This document shows, one piece after another, positions 1-10,449 of a DNA stretch of 64,000 bases. This DNA comes from Methanobrevibacter_A acididurans (GTDB lineage Archaea; Methanobacteriota; Methanobacteria; Methanobacteriales; Methanobacteriaceae). Where the stretch lies: assembly GCF_046197875.1 (NCBI RefSeq), contig NZ_CP166991.1, positions 868,001 to 932,000 on the forward strand, given 5' to 3'. Position 1 is the first letter of the stretch. Each line of letters begins with the position of its first letter. The position numbers and the translations under genes are program-made. The notes under the pieces were generated by a model. That model was given only the letters and a program-made list of their open reading frames with translations, was not told the DNA's origin and made no database searches.

Positions 1-233
1 CTTTCTATTTAAAATTCCATAAAATAAACAATATAGGTATAGTATCATTTATTGATGATGGAATAGGATTACCTAAAGATTTTGATTTAAATAATTTAGA
101 TAGTTTAGGATTTACCGTCATTAAAACATTAACCAAACAAATTAATGGAAAATTAGAAGAAATTAAAAATGTTAAAGGAACCTGTTTTGAAATTAAATTC
201 CCATTAAAAAATGAAAAAAATAGAAAAAATTAA
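1..233 (+). CDS. Sensor histidine kinase, C-terminal fragment (cut by window edge)
   Basis: Only the last 76 codons lie in the window, in frame from base 3 to a TAA at 231-233. They encode the end of a HATPase_c domain: the G1 box DDGIGLP at about bases 54-74, then LGFTVIKTL and a final TCFEIKFPL strand, which is the usual end of the ATP lid and last strand. The same end is found in the kinase at 2105-3955 and in the broken kinase at 32185-33654, so this is a third paralogue. The upstream sensor domains are out of view. The stop overlaps by 4 bases the end of the convergent gene that follows. Confidence 0.8.
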   Translation, partial: FYLKFHKINNIGIVSFIDDGIGLPKDFDLNNLDSLGFTVIKTLTKQINGKLEEIKNVKGTCFEIKFPLKNEKNRKN

Positions 234-808
234 GATTTAATACTATTTAACATATCAGAAATATCATTTAAGTCATTTCCACCAATTAAAATGAAAGCAT
301 TATTAGAATGATATGTTCCCATATAATTATATCCTAGTTTACTAGAAACTGCATAAATAGTACAATTTGTATTTAAAGTTTTATTAGTTAATTTAGTGTA
401 ACTGCCTAAATTAGTAGTAACTTCTTTAATATTACTTGAAGCTTCAGGATTAGAAGCATTCAAACATGAAACCATAACATTTTTATTAGTATCTGTGTAA
501 GTTTGTAAATAAGAATTATTAGAAGCATTTACTTGAGTTAAATTAATATCTGAAGGAATTTCCATTGTACAAGAACCTAAATTTATATTATTAGTGTCAT
601 CATTATTAGTTACAAATAAATAAACACCAGATACAAGAATTAATAATACAACAATCACAATTACCGCAGTTCTAATAATTTTCTTAGTTAATAATCTTTC
701 TTCTTTAGATTCTTTAATTTTAGTTTGTATTTCATATATTGGTTTACCACATTCAGTACAAATACTTGCTCCTTCCTTATTTTCAGCACCACAGTGAGGG
801 CATTTCAA
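230..808 (-). CDS. Membrane-anchored zinc-ribbon protein
   Basis: 192 aa. The N-terminus carries a CPHC...CTEC zinc ribbon (residues 3-21), followed by a charged linker and one hydrophobic segment (about residues 45-66) that should span the membrane. The remaining ~120 residues are rich in Asn, Ser and Thr and probably face outside. This outer domain aligns with that of the next gene (875-1693): both have a (F/L)G-x2-TM-x-(I/V)P start, an NCTI strand in the middle and a D-DLN-(D/E) segment near the end. The two are therefore paralogues. The function is unknown; zinc-ribbon plus single-TM proteins are common in gut Methanobacteriales. Confidence 0.75.
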   Translation of the reverse strand: MKCPHCGAENKEGASICTECGKPIYEIQTKIKESKEERLLTKKIIRTAVIVIVVLLILVSGVYLFVTNNDDTNNINLGSCTMEIPSDINLTQVNASNNSYLQTYTDTNKNVMVSCLNASNPEASSNIKEVTTNLGSYTKLTNKTLNTNCTIYAVSSKLGYNYMGTYHSNNAFILIGGNDLNDISDMLNSIKS

Positions 809-874
809 TTTTATTCCTCCGAAATTATTATAATTATAATTTAAATTTGTATTTTAAAAAAATGAAAATAATGA

Positions 875-1693
875 CTAAATAGGATAATCATAAACCTCTG
901 CTTCAATTGGTTGACTATCATGAGTATTTTGATATAATAAACCTGTTTTAGTCCCATAAGTTTTATAAGAACCATCACTATAATACACACGATTATAATC
1001 ATTACCATTTATATTAACAGTACCTTGACTAGAAATACCAGAACTAGAAGATCCACTATTACTTGAAGAACTACTAGTATCAGAAGAACTAGAAGTAGTA
1101 GAATTTTGGATTGTTTTTACTTGTATACTATTGACCATTTCCACTAATTCATTTAAATCATCAGAAGCAACAACTATATAAATTCCAGTAGGATTATAAA
1201 GAGCAACATAACCATAACCACCATCAGTACTAATTTTATGAATAGTACAATTATTCACTTTAAGTTTATCATTATTCACAGTAGGGTAACTTTCAAAACT
1301 GGCTTTTATACCTGCAGCTCCAGCTGCATTAGATAAGGAATCTGTATAAATAAAGGTAGCCATTAAATGATTAGTACTATCAACAAAAGAACTTAAACCT
1401 GCAGTAGATGAATTATTAATGAAATTTGCATCATCTGGCACATTCATAGTGAAAGCCCCAAAATCCATAGACTTCATATTATTCTGACTAAAAGCAAAAT
1501 AAGCACCTGCTGAAATTAAAATAACAGCTAAAACAATAATTAAACCAATGATAATATACTTTTTATTAAGATTTCCTAAATTATCCGAACTATTTATTTT
1601 CTTAATATTACTATTTAAACTAGCACCACATTTCCTACAAAATTTCGCACTATCTTCGTTCTCTTCTCCACAAGTCGAACAATAAATTGTCAT
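875..1693 (-). CDS. Membrane-anchored zinc-ribbon protein with Ser-rich linker
   Basis: 272 aa. A C4 zinc ribbon (CSTC...CRKC, residues 5-22) is followed by a transmembrane helix (about residues 46-68) and an outer domain like that of its neighbour at 230-808. Unlike the neighbour it continues into a low-complexity Ser tract (about residues 195-225) and a C-terminal module of ~45 residues containing VNINGNDY and VYYSDGSYKTYG. The Ser tract looks like a flexible spacer. The order suggests a cytoplasmic ribbon, a membrane anchor and an exported part. Function unknown. The spacing to the downstream paralogue is 66 bases, so co-transcription is possible. Confidence 0.75.
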   Translation of the reverse strand: MTIYCSTCGEENEDSAKFCRKCGASLNSNIKKINSSDNLGNLNKKYIIIGLIIVLAVILISAGAYFAFSQNNMKSMDFGAFTMNVPDDANFINNSSTAGLSSFVDSTNHLMATFIYTDSLSNAAGAAGIKASFESYPTVNNDKLKVNNCTIHKISTDGGYGYVALYNPTGIYIVVASDDLNELVEMVNSIQVKTIQNSTTSSSSDTSSSSSNSGSSSSGISSQGTVNINGNDYNRVYYSDGSYKTYGTKTGLLYQNTHDSQPIEAEVYDYPI

Positions 1694-1847
1694 TTTTCTT
1701 TTTTCCCCTCCATCATGAAAAAAAATTAAACCCTTTTTTATTTATAAACAAAAATTCATTTATAATTATATACAATTATTAAATTTAAAAAAAGTATTAT
1801 TTAAAATTTTATAAATAAAAATTAATAAGAATAAAAATTTAAAAAAT

Positions 1848-2060
1848 TTAGCTTTGATTAAATACTAAAAATGCTAATATGAACATAAGCAGACAAGCTA
1901 AAACAACTATTAAAGCAGCAATAATAAATTTTTTAGAATCACTTACCCCTTTATTATCATTAGTTTTTATATTATTTTTACTTAAATCAGCACCACACTC
2001 ATGACAAAATTTCGCATTATCCCGGTTATCTTCTCCACATTCTGGGCAATAAACAGTCAT
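1848..2060 (-). CDS. Truncated zinc-ribbon/TM paralogue
   Basis: 70 aa. It has the same C4 zinc ribbon (CPEC...CHEC, residues 5-22) and transmembrane helix (about residues 43-66) as the gene at 875-1693. It stops four residues after the helix, exactly where the paralogue continues into its outer domain (FNQS here, FSQN there). The ~150 bases after the stop are AT-rich and hold no recognisable remnant of the missing domain. It may be a decayed copy or a real minimal membrane-bound zinc ribbon. A plausible ribosome site (GAGGAG) precedes the ATG, so it is probably translated. Confidence 0.65.
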   Translation of the reverse strand: MTVYCPECGEDNRDNAKFCHECGADLSKNNIKTNDNKGVSDSKKFIIAALIVVLACLLMFILAFLVFNQS

Positions 2061-2104
2061 AAATTCTCCTCTTACTACTTATTTATTAAAAATTTAAAAA
2101 ATCA

Positions 2105-3955
2105 TTACTTAATAGGGAATACTAATTTAAAACCAGCACCCTCACAATCTTCTTTAAATAATTCACCATTAATTTGAACTGTAAGATTATTAATAATAGT
2201 TAAACCTAAAGAAGGACTATTATAAATATTTAAATCTTCAGGTAATCCAATTCCATTATCTTTAAACTCTAAAATAGCTTCATCATCAACAACTTTTATA
2301 CTAAAAAATATATTTTTTTCATTTTGACTAGCTGGAAAGGCATATTTAACACAATTAGTTACAAATTCATTAATTATTAAACTTAAAGGAGTTATATAAT
2401 CAATTGAAAACTCTAAATCCTTATTAATATCATAATGAATAATAATTTTATTCTCCAGTTCATATAAACTTAAAATACTATGACAATAATCCTTAAAGAA
2501 ATCTTCAACATTAATATGAGATAAATTTTCAGATTCATAAGTTTTTTGATGGATTAAAGCCATAGCTTCAATACGACTTTTAGTAGAATCTAAAATTGAT
2601 TTTAAATCATTTTTATTATATCTTTCATCTAAACTAATTAAACTTAAAATTATTTGTAAATTATTCTTAACTCTATGATGAATTTCCTTTAAAAGCACTG
2701 TTTTATCATAATCTGCACATTCAAGTTTACGTTCACGTAAAACCGTTTCAGTTTCATCTAACATGTATGAAACAGATGAATTAGGAATTCCATTATCCCC
2801 CCAACTAATAATCTTATTAAAAATTAATAAATGCTTAATTTTATCATTTTTTAATTTAACTGTACAATGAAAATCTGATTCAGATAATTGATTATCACAT
2901 AATTTATTTAAATACCTTTTAAAATTTATTTGATCTTTAGGTGTTAAAAAATTTAAAACATTATCTATATTACTGTGAATTTCAAATGGTTCTGTTTCAA
3001 GAATATTAAAAAATTCATCTGTGACAAAAAACCCTTTTTGAGAATCATAACTTAAAAGAGCAAATTTTTCATGAGATTCAACTAATTTTAAAGCTTTTCC
3101 CACTGTTAAAGATTTATCATAAATATTTTTATTTTTAGTATAATCAAAAATTTTAAATAATGCTGCATTTTGATTATTATAATGTATCGGAGCACCTGTA
3201 ATATTATACCAATGAGTTTTTCCATTAGAATCATTAAATTCCATTAATTGTAATGTTTGGAAAATTTTATTCATTAATAATTGATTAGTTCTTTCATTAA
3301 AATATTCCATTGAATAATCTAAAGGGTGAAGATGAACCTTTTCAAAGTCATAAGCTTTTTTTGAAAAATTAACTCTTGAAATTTCTATCATTTCTAAAAA
3401 TTTATCATTGACTTTGACAAATTTATTATCTTGATAAATAGCTAAACCATATGGTGAATTTTCAAATATGCTCATAGTTTCACTAAGTTGAGTTAAAACT
3501 AAATCAGTATCATCTTTAACTAAAATAAAAGCAAGACCTCCCGAAATTATAATATTACAATCATAATGTTTAAATAAAAGATTATCATCAGTATGTCCTT
3601 TTATTTGGAAGTTTATTGGTGTTTTTTTCTTAAAAGATTCTTGTAATAAATTTAAAATAGAATTATTTACAAAAATGGGAAATACTTCTGAAAAGAGACA
3701 ACCTTTAATTTCTTCTTCATCTGTTATTTTACAATGATTTTTAATTACATTGCTTAAATGTTGAACAATGAAATCTTCCCCATTTTTGTAAGGGATGAAA
3801 ATATTTACATCATAATCTACTAATTTTAAAACATCTTCATAAATAAAATTTGGAACTGTTTTAATTTTGTTTGAAGGGGTGTAAAAATCTGTGGATTTTT
3901 CAATTTTTTGTTTTGCGATATAATTTCCATCACTATCTAAAACTTCAAAAATCAT
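2105..3955 (-). CDS. Sensor histidine kinase (PAS, HisKA_2, HATPase_c)
   Basis: 616 aa, with a GGAGGG ribosome site before the ATG. The N-terminal ~400 residues look like PAS-type sensing modules (for example around residues 165-280, with GLAIYQDNKFVKVND). The dimerisation box EIHHRVKNNLQ (about residue 420) is the HisKA_2 type with the phospho-acceptor His. The HATPase_c domain follows, with an N box near residue 525 (NEFVTNCVKYAF) and DNGIGLP near residue 567. No transmembrane helix is visible, so it is probably soluble. No response regulator lies next to it, which is common for methanogen kinases. The intact His box contrasts with the paralogue at 32185-33654. Confidence 0.88.
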   Translation of the reverse strand: MIFEVLDSDGNYIAKQKIEKSTDFYTPSNKIKTVPNFIYEDVLKLVDYDVNIFIPYKNGEDFIVQHLSNVIKNHCKITDEEEIKGCLFSEVFPIFVNNSILNLLQESFKKKTPINFQIKGHTDDNLLFKHYDCNIIISGGLAFILVKDDTDLVLTQLSETMSIFENSPYGLAIYQDNKFVKVNDKFLEMIEISRVNFSKKAYDFEKVHLHPLDYSMEYFNERTNQLLMNKIFQTLQLMEFNDSNGKTHWYNITGAPIHYNNQNAALFKIFDYTKNKNIYDKSLTVGKALKLVESHEKFALLSYDSQKGFFVTDEFFNILETEPFEIHSNIDNVLNFLTPKDQINFKRYLNKLCDNQLSESDFHCTVKLKNDKIKHLLIFNKIISWGDNGIPNSSVSYMLDETETVLRERKLECADYDKTVLLKEIHHRVKNNLQIILSLISLDERYNKNDLKSILDSTKSRIEAMALIHQKTYESENLSHINVEDFFKDYCHSILSLYELENKIIIHYDINKDLEFSIDYITPLSLIINEFVTNCVKYAFPASQNEKNIFFSIKVVDDEAILEFKDNGIGLPEDLNIYNSPSLGLTIINNLTVQINGELFKEDCEGAGFKLVFPIK

Positions 3956-3987
3956 ATTTTTAGAACCCTCCTAAAATTATATTATCT

Positions 3988-6900
3988 TTATAATAGTTCT
4001 ATACGTCCTTCATTATTAGTTGCTTCTTCTTTGCCAATCATGTAATCAATAACATCAGTTATACGTTTACTAGTCTTTTTACTAGTTGATTTGAAACCAA
4101 AATTATTTGCTACTTTTTTAACTAATTTCTTGGTTTCTACAGATTGTTGAAGTTTAAGAACTAATAAAACATTTTCTTTAATTTCTGCATCACTAATAAA
4201 GTCAATATTAGGTTTCACTCTTTTTCTAACTAATACAATGTTACTTCCATTATAGAATAAGAAATCACCTTCACGTTTAATGAATCCCTCATCTTCAGAG
4301 TATTTTAATGCTAAATTAATAGCATCCTTAAATTTTGTTCCTGCTCTTTTAAGGTTACAAGATTCACGTAGACGTAAAATTAATGTATCAATATGAATTG
4401 GACTTTCTTGTTTAATAATATCATCAATGTCAATTGAAACATCTTTTATTGGTCTTTCATATAAATCTGCAGGTTTAGTGATTTTAATATTATTTGCTTC
4501 TTCATAGGAAACAACATAATCTTCCATATTATTTATTTTTCTTGAAATCTTTCTATCATCATAAGATTTAAGAACATTATTTAATTGTTTTTCTTTTTTA
4601 GTGATATCATCATTTATATTACTAATAATTGTATCTAAATTATCATCCACAGGTGTTTTATAATCTTCTTGCACTTCTTCATCATTTTCAGCATGTGCAG
4701 GTGTTATAGATTTATCTTCTTCTTCAGTACGATCTATAACATAAACATCATCAATCTCTGTTGGATTTTCAATTTCTTTTAATGAAGCATCAATATATTT
4801 AAGTTCATTTTTCATTTCATTTAAGGATTGAGTTAAAGCTTTTAATGAATATTTATCTTTAGGTTTATTATCCACATAATCTTCACGGTGCACAGTATTT
4901 TTACGTAATGGATTATTTAAATCAGTAGCAGGATCATAGTAACCATCATTTTCATAATCATCATAAAAATCTGAATCTTCAACTTCTTTTAAATCTTCTT
5001 CACTATGTTCTGGAGTGATTACATCATCCCAACTATTTTTATCTTCTTTTGTTGGAGTGACTTTATGGATAGATTCATCTCCATGAATTGAACCTTTAGC
5101 TATTTCTTCTATGTTTTCTTCTTCATCTGGAGTGATTACATCAATATTTGAAATGTCAGCTTCGTCAGGATTAACTGTAATTATATCTGGAGAGTTTAAT
5201 GAATCAATAACCTCTTGATTAATATCCTCTTCAATTTCAGGGATGTTCACTTTCTTTCTGAATTTTACTTTTGATTTAGAAGGTTTTTCCGTGTTTTCAA
5301 TAGTATTGTGAAATTTAACCTTTGAATTATCTTTATTAGATTCATCTTCATTTAAAGAACTTTCTTCAGATGAATTTTGATTGGTTGATATTTCTTCATC
5401 AATTGGTTCTTCAACATTTATATTTTCATCTCTTTTAGATCCACCAGTTAATTTTTCATTAATATTGTTGGTTAATTTAGATATGAAAGAATGTTTTTGT
5501 TTTTCATCAGTTATACTATCACCGACTTCATTATCTTTTATAATTTCATCAGAAATTTGTTTTTTATTTTTAAATTTTAATTTTTTATTAGTTTCAAATT
5601 TTTCTTCAGTGCTTTTATTATCAGTTATATTATTAATGTTTATATCTTTAGATATATTATTATTTATATGATTTTGTGAAATACTTAAATTTTTATCTTC
5701 AAATTCTTGTTTTGGAATGTTATTATTATTTGTTTGATTTATTTTATTATCTGTTATTATTGGAGTAGATTCTTCTTCATATAATAGGTCACTTATTATT
5801 GGAGTGCTTTTTTCTGAATCTGGAATATTTTTATTTACCTTTGAATTTGACTCTTTATCCTCAGTTTCTTGTGTTTGATTAATATTTTCAGATTCTGAAG
5901 GTTCACTAACTAAATTTTCCAACTCTTCATCAATAATATTACTCTCAGATTCTTCAATAGATGGATTAATAACAATGTTTTCATCTGTTTCTTTTTCATT
6001 TGATTCATCATCATTTTGATCTGCTGGAGTATAAGTTGTAACTGGAACAATTTTCATAGATTCATAAGCATTTAACTCACTAAGAATTTCATTTTTAACA
6101 GTTTCTCTTTGATTTAACTCAACAGATTCTAATAATCTTTTACGTGACAAATCTCGATTACGATACCAATCTGTACTCCATAAATGATAAATATTCCAAC
6201 CTAATCCTTGTAATAGTTGATCACGTAAACGATCACGATCTGTAGCAACTTTACTAGAAGCATAAATTTTACCATCAGTTTCTATACCTAAAATATAACG
6301 ACCTGGATTATTAGCATCTACAACCGCTAAATCAACTCTAAATCCTGCACATCCAACTTGTTTATCAACAGTATACCCATTTTCAACAAGGAAATTATAA
6401 ACAGCATCTTCAAATGGTTCTTTAATTTCATTATTTCCTTTTCTAGGTCCATAATTAAGATTTTCAGCATATTCTAAAAAGTCTTTTAAAGCTTTAACAC
6501 CAAAAGGAGGATTAGCTGCTAAATGCATATTCTGTGCCTTAAAATTACTAAAAACTATACATTTTTCCCGAGCTCTAGTAATTAAAACATTAAGTCGACG
6601 TTCCCCTCCTTCTTGATTTAAAGGACCAAAATTAAGACTCATTTTACCTTCTTTATCAAAACCATAACCTACACTAATTATGATAACATCACGTTCATCT
6701 CCTTGTATAGTTTCTAAATTCTTAACAAAGAAACGTTCATCACGTTTTTCATTAAATAAAGGTTCTAATTCGGGATGATATTTACGTTGAATTTCTAATT
6801 CTTCTATAATAGCATTTCTTTGGGATACACTAAAAGTACCTACACCTAAAGATTTAGTATCCCCATATCTCTGGAAATGTTTAAATATTTCTTCAACAAC

Positions 6901-9900
6901 AAGTTTAGCTTCCCCTAAATTACTACTAGAATTACCTCTATCATAATAAGTAGAACTATCATAATGGAATTTTAATCCAAGCTCAGAATCATTATGACTA
7001 GGTGAAGGATATACTAATAAATTATTATCATAGAATTCTTCATTACTCACTGCAATTAAAGATTCATGTCTACTTCGGTAATGCCATTTTAACATTTTGA
7101 CAGGGAATGAAAGTTTACATAAATGAAGAATACTTTCCATGTCCAAAGCAGTAGCAACTTCTTCTTCACTATCTGCATCAGTCATCTGATCAAAAAAGCT
7201 TGTAGGTGGTAATTGTTGAGTATCACCCATAACAACAGCAGTATCAGCACGCATAAATGCACCTAAAGCATCCTCAGGTTTTACTTGACTTGCTTCATCA
7301 AAAATAACAACATCAAATTCTAATTTTTCATTAGTAGGATCTAAATACTGAGCAATACTTAAAGGACTCATCATAAAACATGGTTTAATCTTTTTAATAG
7401 TTCCCCCAGCTTTTTCAAGTAATGTTCTAACAGGCAAATGTCCACTTTTACGTGTGAATTCTCCAGCTAATACTTGTGATTCCTCATCATCAGCAGCTCC
7501 AAAAATTTGAGGGATTTTATTATTTAACTTATTATATATTCGTTTACGATTTAATTTAATCATTTCACGATCTAAATCCCTAAATTCACTAATACGATTT
7601 TCATGTAATTCTCCAATAAATGTTGATAGAGTAGGATTTTCACTGAAAACAATATTTAATAAACTATCTGCAAAATTACCTAAAACTAATGGTTTAACAT
7701 CGTATTTACCTATTTTACGTTTTTCAATAGTATCTACAAAAATTTTAGCATTAGTTTGTTGACATTTATTTTTAATACTTAAATATTGACTCCATAAATG
7801 TAAACTAGATAATTGACCTTTCCATTCACTTAATTGATTACTCCATTCACTAAATAACACATCAGCTTTATCTTTTTTAAATAATAGTTGACTTCTAGGA
7901 TTTAATTTATTTTCTAAACGATTTAAACTTTTAACAAATACATCCCCAGCTGTAAGATAACTTTGAACATTTTCTAATGCATTAAGTTCATACAAATCAT
8001 TTTTTAAAATCTCAATAGTTTTTTCTGAAAAAGTACCATTTGCAAGCAAATCATTAAATTCACGCATCCACTTTTCAACAACATAATAATTATTAAAAGG
8101 TTCTTTCACATCCCATAATTTACCAAAATATCGTTTACCTGCTTCTTCATAATTATCAATAACTCTTTTAGCATTAAAATATTTTTTAAGGCGAGTTAAA
8201 TCACGTAAAGCAATCTTATCAGAAGGAACTTCACCGTTATAAATATTTTTTAACTGACTTTTAAAAGTATTACCACCAAAGAAATGGAATTTTTTCTGAT
8301 TAGATTTTTCAATTTCAGAAATAAGAGAATCTAAATCTATTAATAAAACATTATCATTAAATTTTTCCATAATTCTAACAGTATCTTGATAATCTTTAAC
8401 ATGCTGAATTAACTCTGAAGCTTTACGAGGAGAAGAAATCCATTCAAAATTGCCAATAATCTCAGGATCAATTAATTCAGTATTTCGAGTATCTAAAACT
8501 TTTAAAGCTTCAATACTATATTTATACTCCTTCAAAGTATTAGGAACCTTAATACCATAAATATCATTAACACTACCAGCTTCTACCATGAAATTGTCAA
8601 GACTATCTAAAGTATCATCTATTAAAAATTCGATTTCACGTAAATCTTGAGGAAGTAAACTTTTAGGATTAGTTAAATTCCATGGGTTATCCTTAGTTAT
8701 AGTGCTACGTAATTCGGCTAAACTTTCTAATATAGTTATGATTTCATCTAAGTCTTTCATAGTCAAATTTTCACTATTAGAAAATCTAACTAAAGGCAAT
8801 AAACGACCTTTTTTACTATAATAATCATCTGCAGATTCTTTAATACCGTATAATTGAAAAGGACTTAATTTAACTTCATATAATGGTTGATGAATAATAT
8901 CAGCATATTCATCTAATTGAGAACGTAACTTCTCTAATTTTCGAATTGTTCTATCAATATCTAAATTAGATTTTGAATGAACATTAACACTTCTTTCAAG
9001 ATCCTTTAACATTTTTTTACGACGAGCCTTATGAGAATGTAATTCTAAAACAAATTTACCTAAACCCACATTCTCCATACGAGTTTTAACAACTTCTAAA
9101 GCCGCCATTTTCTCACTAACAAAAAGAACTGTTTTATCTTCAGCTAATAATTCCGCAATAAGATTTACAATAGTTTGAGATTTACCAGTACCTGGAGGAC
9201 CTTCAACAACTAAATTATGTCCAGCTTTAACATTTTCAATAGCTGCAATTTGAGAAGAATCTGCATCCAAAACATTATACATATCTTTATAATCTAATTT
9301 AGAATCAACATCTTCTTCAGTGAAAGTATCATCATAAACATTTTGACTAGGATCAAAAATTGATTCAATTAATGAATACCTATCCCTAATTTCACTATTT
9401 TTAAATGCATCAGGATCTAAATCTTCATACATTAAAAATTTAGTGAAACTGAAAAAACCTAATGCAACATTGTCTAAAATTTCCCAATTTTTCTGACTAC
9501 GTACAGCATCTTTTACTTTACGAAGGTAATGTTCAACCCCTTCAACATAATTTGTTTGTTTAAACTCTGGTAATTCTATACCATCTTCTAACAGTTTAGC
9601 TTTTAAAGAAATGTTAGTTTTAATCTCTTCCCCAGTCCAATCAATTGTGAAACTTTTCCCTACCTTTTTACGTTCCATTTCTACAGGTATAAGAATTAAA
9701 GGTGCTAAATTATTTTGTTTAGGTTTATGACCATCTTGCCATTTAAGAAAACCTACTGCAATATAAAGGATATTATAACCTTGTTCTTGCAACATAGTTT
9801 TAGCTTGTTGATTAATATAAAAAAGTCTTTTCTGCAATTCTGAAGGGGATAAATCTGCTTTTAATGTTCTATCTCCATCTTTAAAAATACTTAAATCTAA

Positions 9901-10143
9901 TGATGGATGTTCCCAAATATTTCGTAAACGTGACTTATCTTCTTCCTTTTTATTTGGTGAAAAAGTCATTGTATAATCTTGCAATACTAATGTTTGATAA
10001 ATGTTAGTTGGTGATTGATTAGTAATTGTTAATGTTTTAGATCTAGGTTTAAAATTTAATAATTGGTTACGTAATGTTAAATCTAATAAGTTTTTCCTTA
10101 GATTATAAAATTCCTTTGCAATTTTTTTTGAAGAATATGCCAT
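3988..10143 (-). CDS. Giant SF1 helicase with Vsr-like nuclease domain (DUF4011/DUF3320 type)
   Basis: 2051 aa. Order seen: a DUF4011-like N-terminus (residues 1-~250); Walker A EGPPGTGKS near 315; Walker B VVIFDEAS near 945; the C-terminal SF1 helicase motifs TIQGDERDVI (~1145) and NVLITRARE (~1185); then a small restriction-endonuclease-like domain (IETDGKIYAS...DRDRLRDQ, about 1275-1330) of the Vsr/DUF559 kind. A ~550-residue linker extremely rich in Asp, Glu, Asn and Ser follows, with several (I/V)TP motifs, and a DUF3320 module closes the protein (~1905-1990). Such proteins are thought to process DNA in repair or defence; the substrate is unknown. It stands alone, with no methylase beside it. 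Confidence 0.85.
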   Translation of the reverse strand: MAYSSKKIAKEFYNLRKNLLDLTLRNQLLNFKPRSKTLTITNQSPTNIYQTLVLQDYTMTFSPNKKEEDKSRLRNIWEHPSLDLSIFKDGDRTLKADLSPSELQKRLFYINQQAKTMLQEQGYNILYIAVGFLKWQDGHKPKQNNLAPLILIPVEMERKKVGKSFTIDWTGEEIKTNISLKAKLLEDGIELPEFKQTNYVEGVEHYLRKVKDAVRSQKNWEILDNVALGFFSFTKFLMYEDLDPDAFKNSEIRDRYSLIESIFDPSQNVYDDTFTEEDVDSKLDYKDMYNVLDADSSQIAAIENVKAGHNLVVEGPPGTGKSQTIVNLIAELLAEDKTVLFVSEKMAALEVVKTRMENVGLGKFVLELHSHKARRKKMLKDLERSVNVHSKSNLDIDRTIRKLEKLRSQLDEYADIIHQPLYEVKLSPFQLYGIKESADDYYSKKGRLLPLVRFSNSENLTMKDLDEIITILESLAELRSTITKDNPWNLTNPKSLLPQDLREIEFLIDDTLDSLDNFMVEAGSVNDIYGIKVPNTLKEYKYSIEALKVLDTRNTELIDPEIIGNFEWISSPRKASELIQHVKDYQDTVRIMEKFNDNVLLIDLDSLISEIEKSNQKKFHFFGGNTFKSQLKNIYNGEVPSDKIALRDLTRLKKYFNAKRVIDNYEEAGKRYFGKLWDVKEPFNNYYVVEKWMREFNDLLANGTFSEKTIEILKNDLYELNALENVQSYLTAGDVFVKSLNRLENKLNPRSQLLFKKDKADVLFSEWSNQLSEWKGQLSSLHLWSQYLSIKNKCQQTNAKIFVDTIEKRKIGKYDVKPLVLGNFADSLLNIVFSENPTLSTFIGELHENRISEFRDLDREMIKLNRKRIYNKLNNKIPQIFGAADDEESQVLAGEFTRKSGHLPVRTLLEKAGGTIKKIKPCFMMSPLSIAQYLDPTNEKLEFDVVIFDEASQVKPEDALGAFMRADTAVVMGDTQQLPPTSFFDQMTDADSEEEVATALDMESILHLCKLSFPVKMLKWHYRSRHESLIAVSNEEFYDNNLLVYPSPSHNDSELGLKFHYDSSTYYDRGNSSSNLGEAKLVVEEIFKHFQRYGDTKSLGVGTFSVSQRNAIIEELEIQRKYHPELEPLFNEKRDERFFVKNLETIQGDERDVIIISVGYGFDKEGKMSLNFGPLNQEGGERRLNVLITRAREKCIVFSNFKAQNMHLAANPPFGVKALKDFLEYAENLNYGPRKGNNEIKEPFEDAVYNFLVENGYTVDKQVGCAGFRVDLAVVDANNPGRYILGIETDGKIYASSKVATDRDRLRDQLLQGLGWNIYHLWSTDWYRNRDLSRKRLLESVELNQRETVKNEILSELNAYESMKIVPVTTYTPADQNDDESNEKETDENIVINPSIEESESNIIDEELENLVSEPSESENINQTQETEDKESNSKVNKNIPDSEKSTPIISDLLYEEESTPIITDNKINQTNNNNIPKQEFEDKNLSISQNHINNNISKDININNITDNKSTEEKFETNKKLKFKNKKQISDEIIKDNEVGDSITDEKQKHSFISKLTNNINEKLTGGSKRDENINVEEPIDEEISTNQNSSEESSLNEDESNKDNSKVKFHNTIENTEKPSKSKVKFRKKVNIPEIEEDINQEVIDSLNSPDIITVNPDEADISNIDVITPDEEENIEEIAKGSIHGDESIHKVTPTKEDKNSWDDVITPEHSEEDLKEVEDSDFYDDYENDGYYDPATDLNNPLRKNTVHREDYVDNKPKDKYSLKALTQSLNEMKNELKYIDASLKEIENPTEIDDVYVIDRTEEEDKSITPAHAENDEEVQEDYKTPVDDNLDTIISNINDDITKKEKQLNNVLKSYDDRKISRKINNMEDYVVSYEEANNIKITKPADLYERPIKDVSIDIDDIIKQESPIHIDTLILRLRESCNLKRAGTKFKDAINLALKYSEDEGFIKREGDFLFYNGSNIVLVRKRVKPNIDFISDAEIKENVLLVLKLQQSVETKKLVKKVANNFGFKSTSKKTSKRITDVIDYMIGKEEATNNEGRIELL

Positions 10144-10449
10144 GTTTACACCAAATATAAAAGTAATATACTATTTATCAAACTTAATATATTAAAATTT
10201 ATATTTAATTTTAATAATTAATAAATTTAATCTTTTAATAATTTCAATTAAGTATTATAATTAAATTAGAAAGTTTTTATAAATGATTTAAATGTTTTTA
10301 CAAAATTTTCACTATAATAATTTAATTTAACAACAGAAAATTAAATAAACAATAAAATTTAATGTAAAGATTTAAATAAAAAGTTTTACATAATAATTAC
10401 AATAAACTATAACTAACGAACTAATTCAAAAAGGAAGTATTAAATATCT
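10144..10449. other. Intergenic region between divergent genes
   Basis: 306 bases of very AT-rich DNA between the divergent helicase gene and a small orphan gene. It must hold both promoters. Before the right-hand gene I see TTTAAATAAAAAG near 10370 and TATAACTAAC near 10407. A TATAACTAAC also occurs upstream of the related small gene at 42393. No RNA gene or repeat was recognised. Confidence 0.4.

Noticed and set aside
5381..5671. Open frame of 96 codons opposite the giant helicase linker
   Set aside because: It mirrors the low-complexity Asp/Glu/Ser codons of the real gene, has a matching Ser/Leu/Phe-rich composition and no ribosome site.
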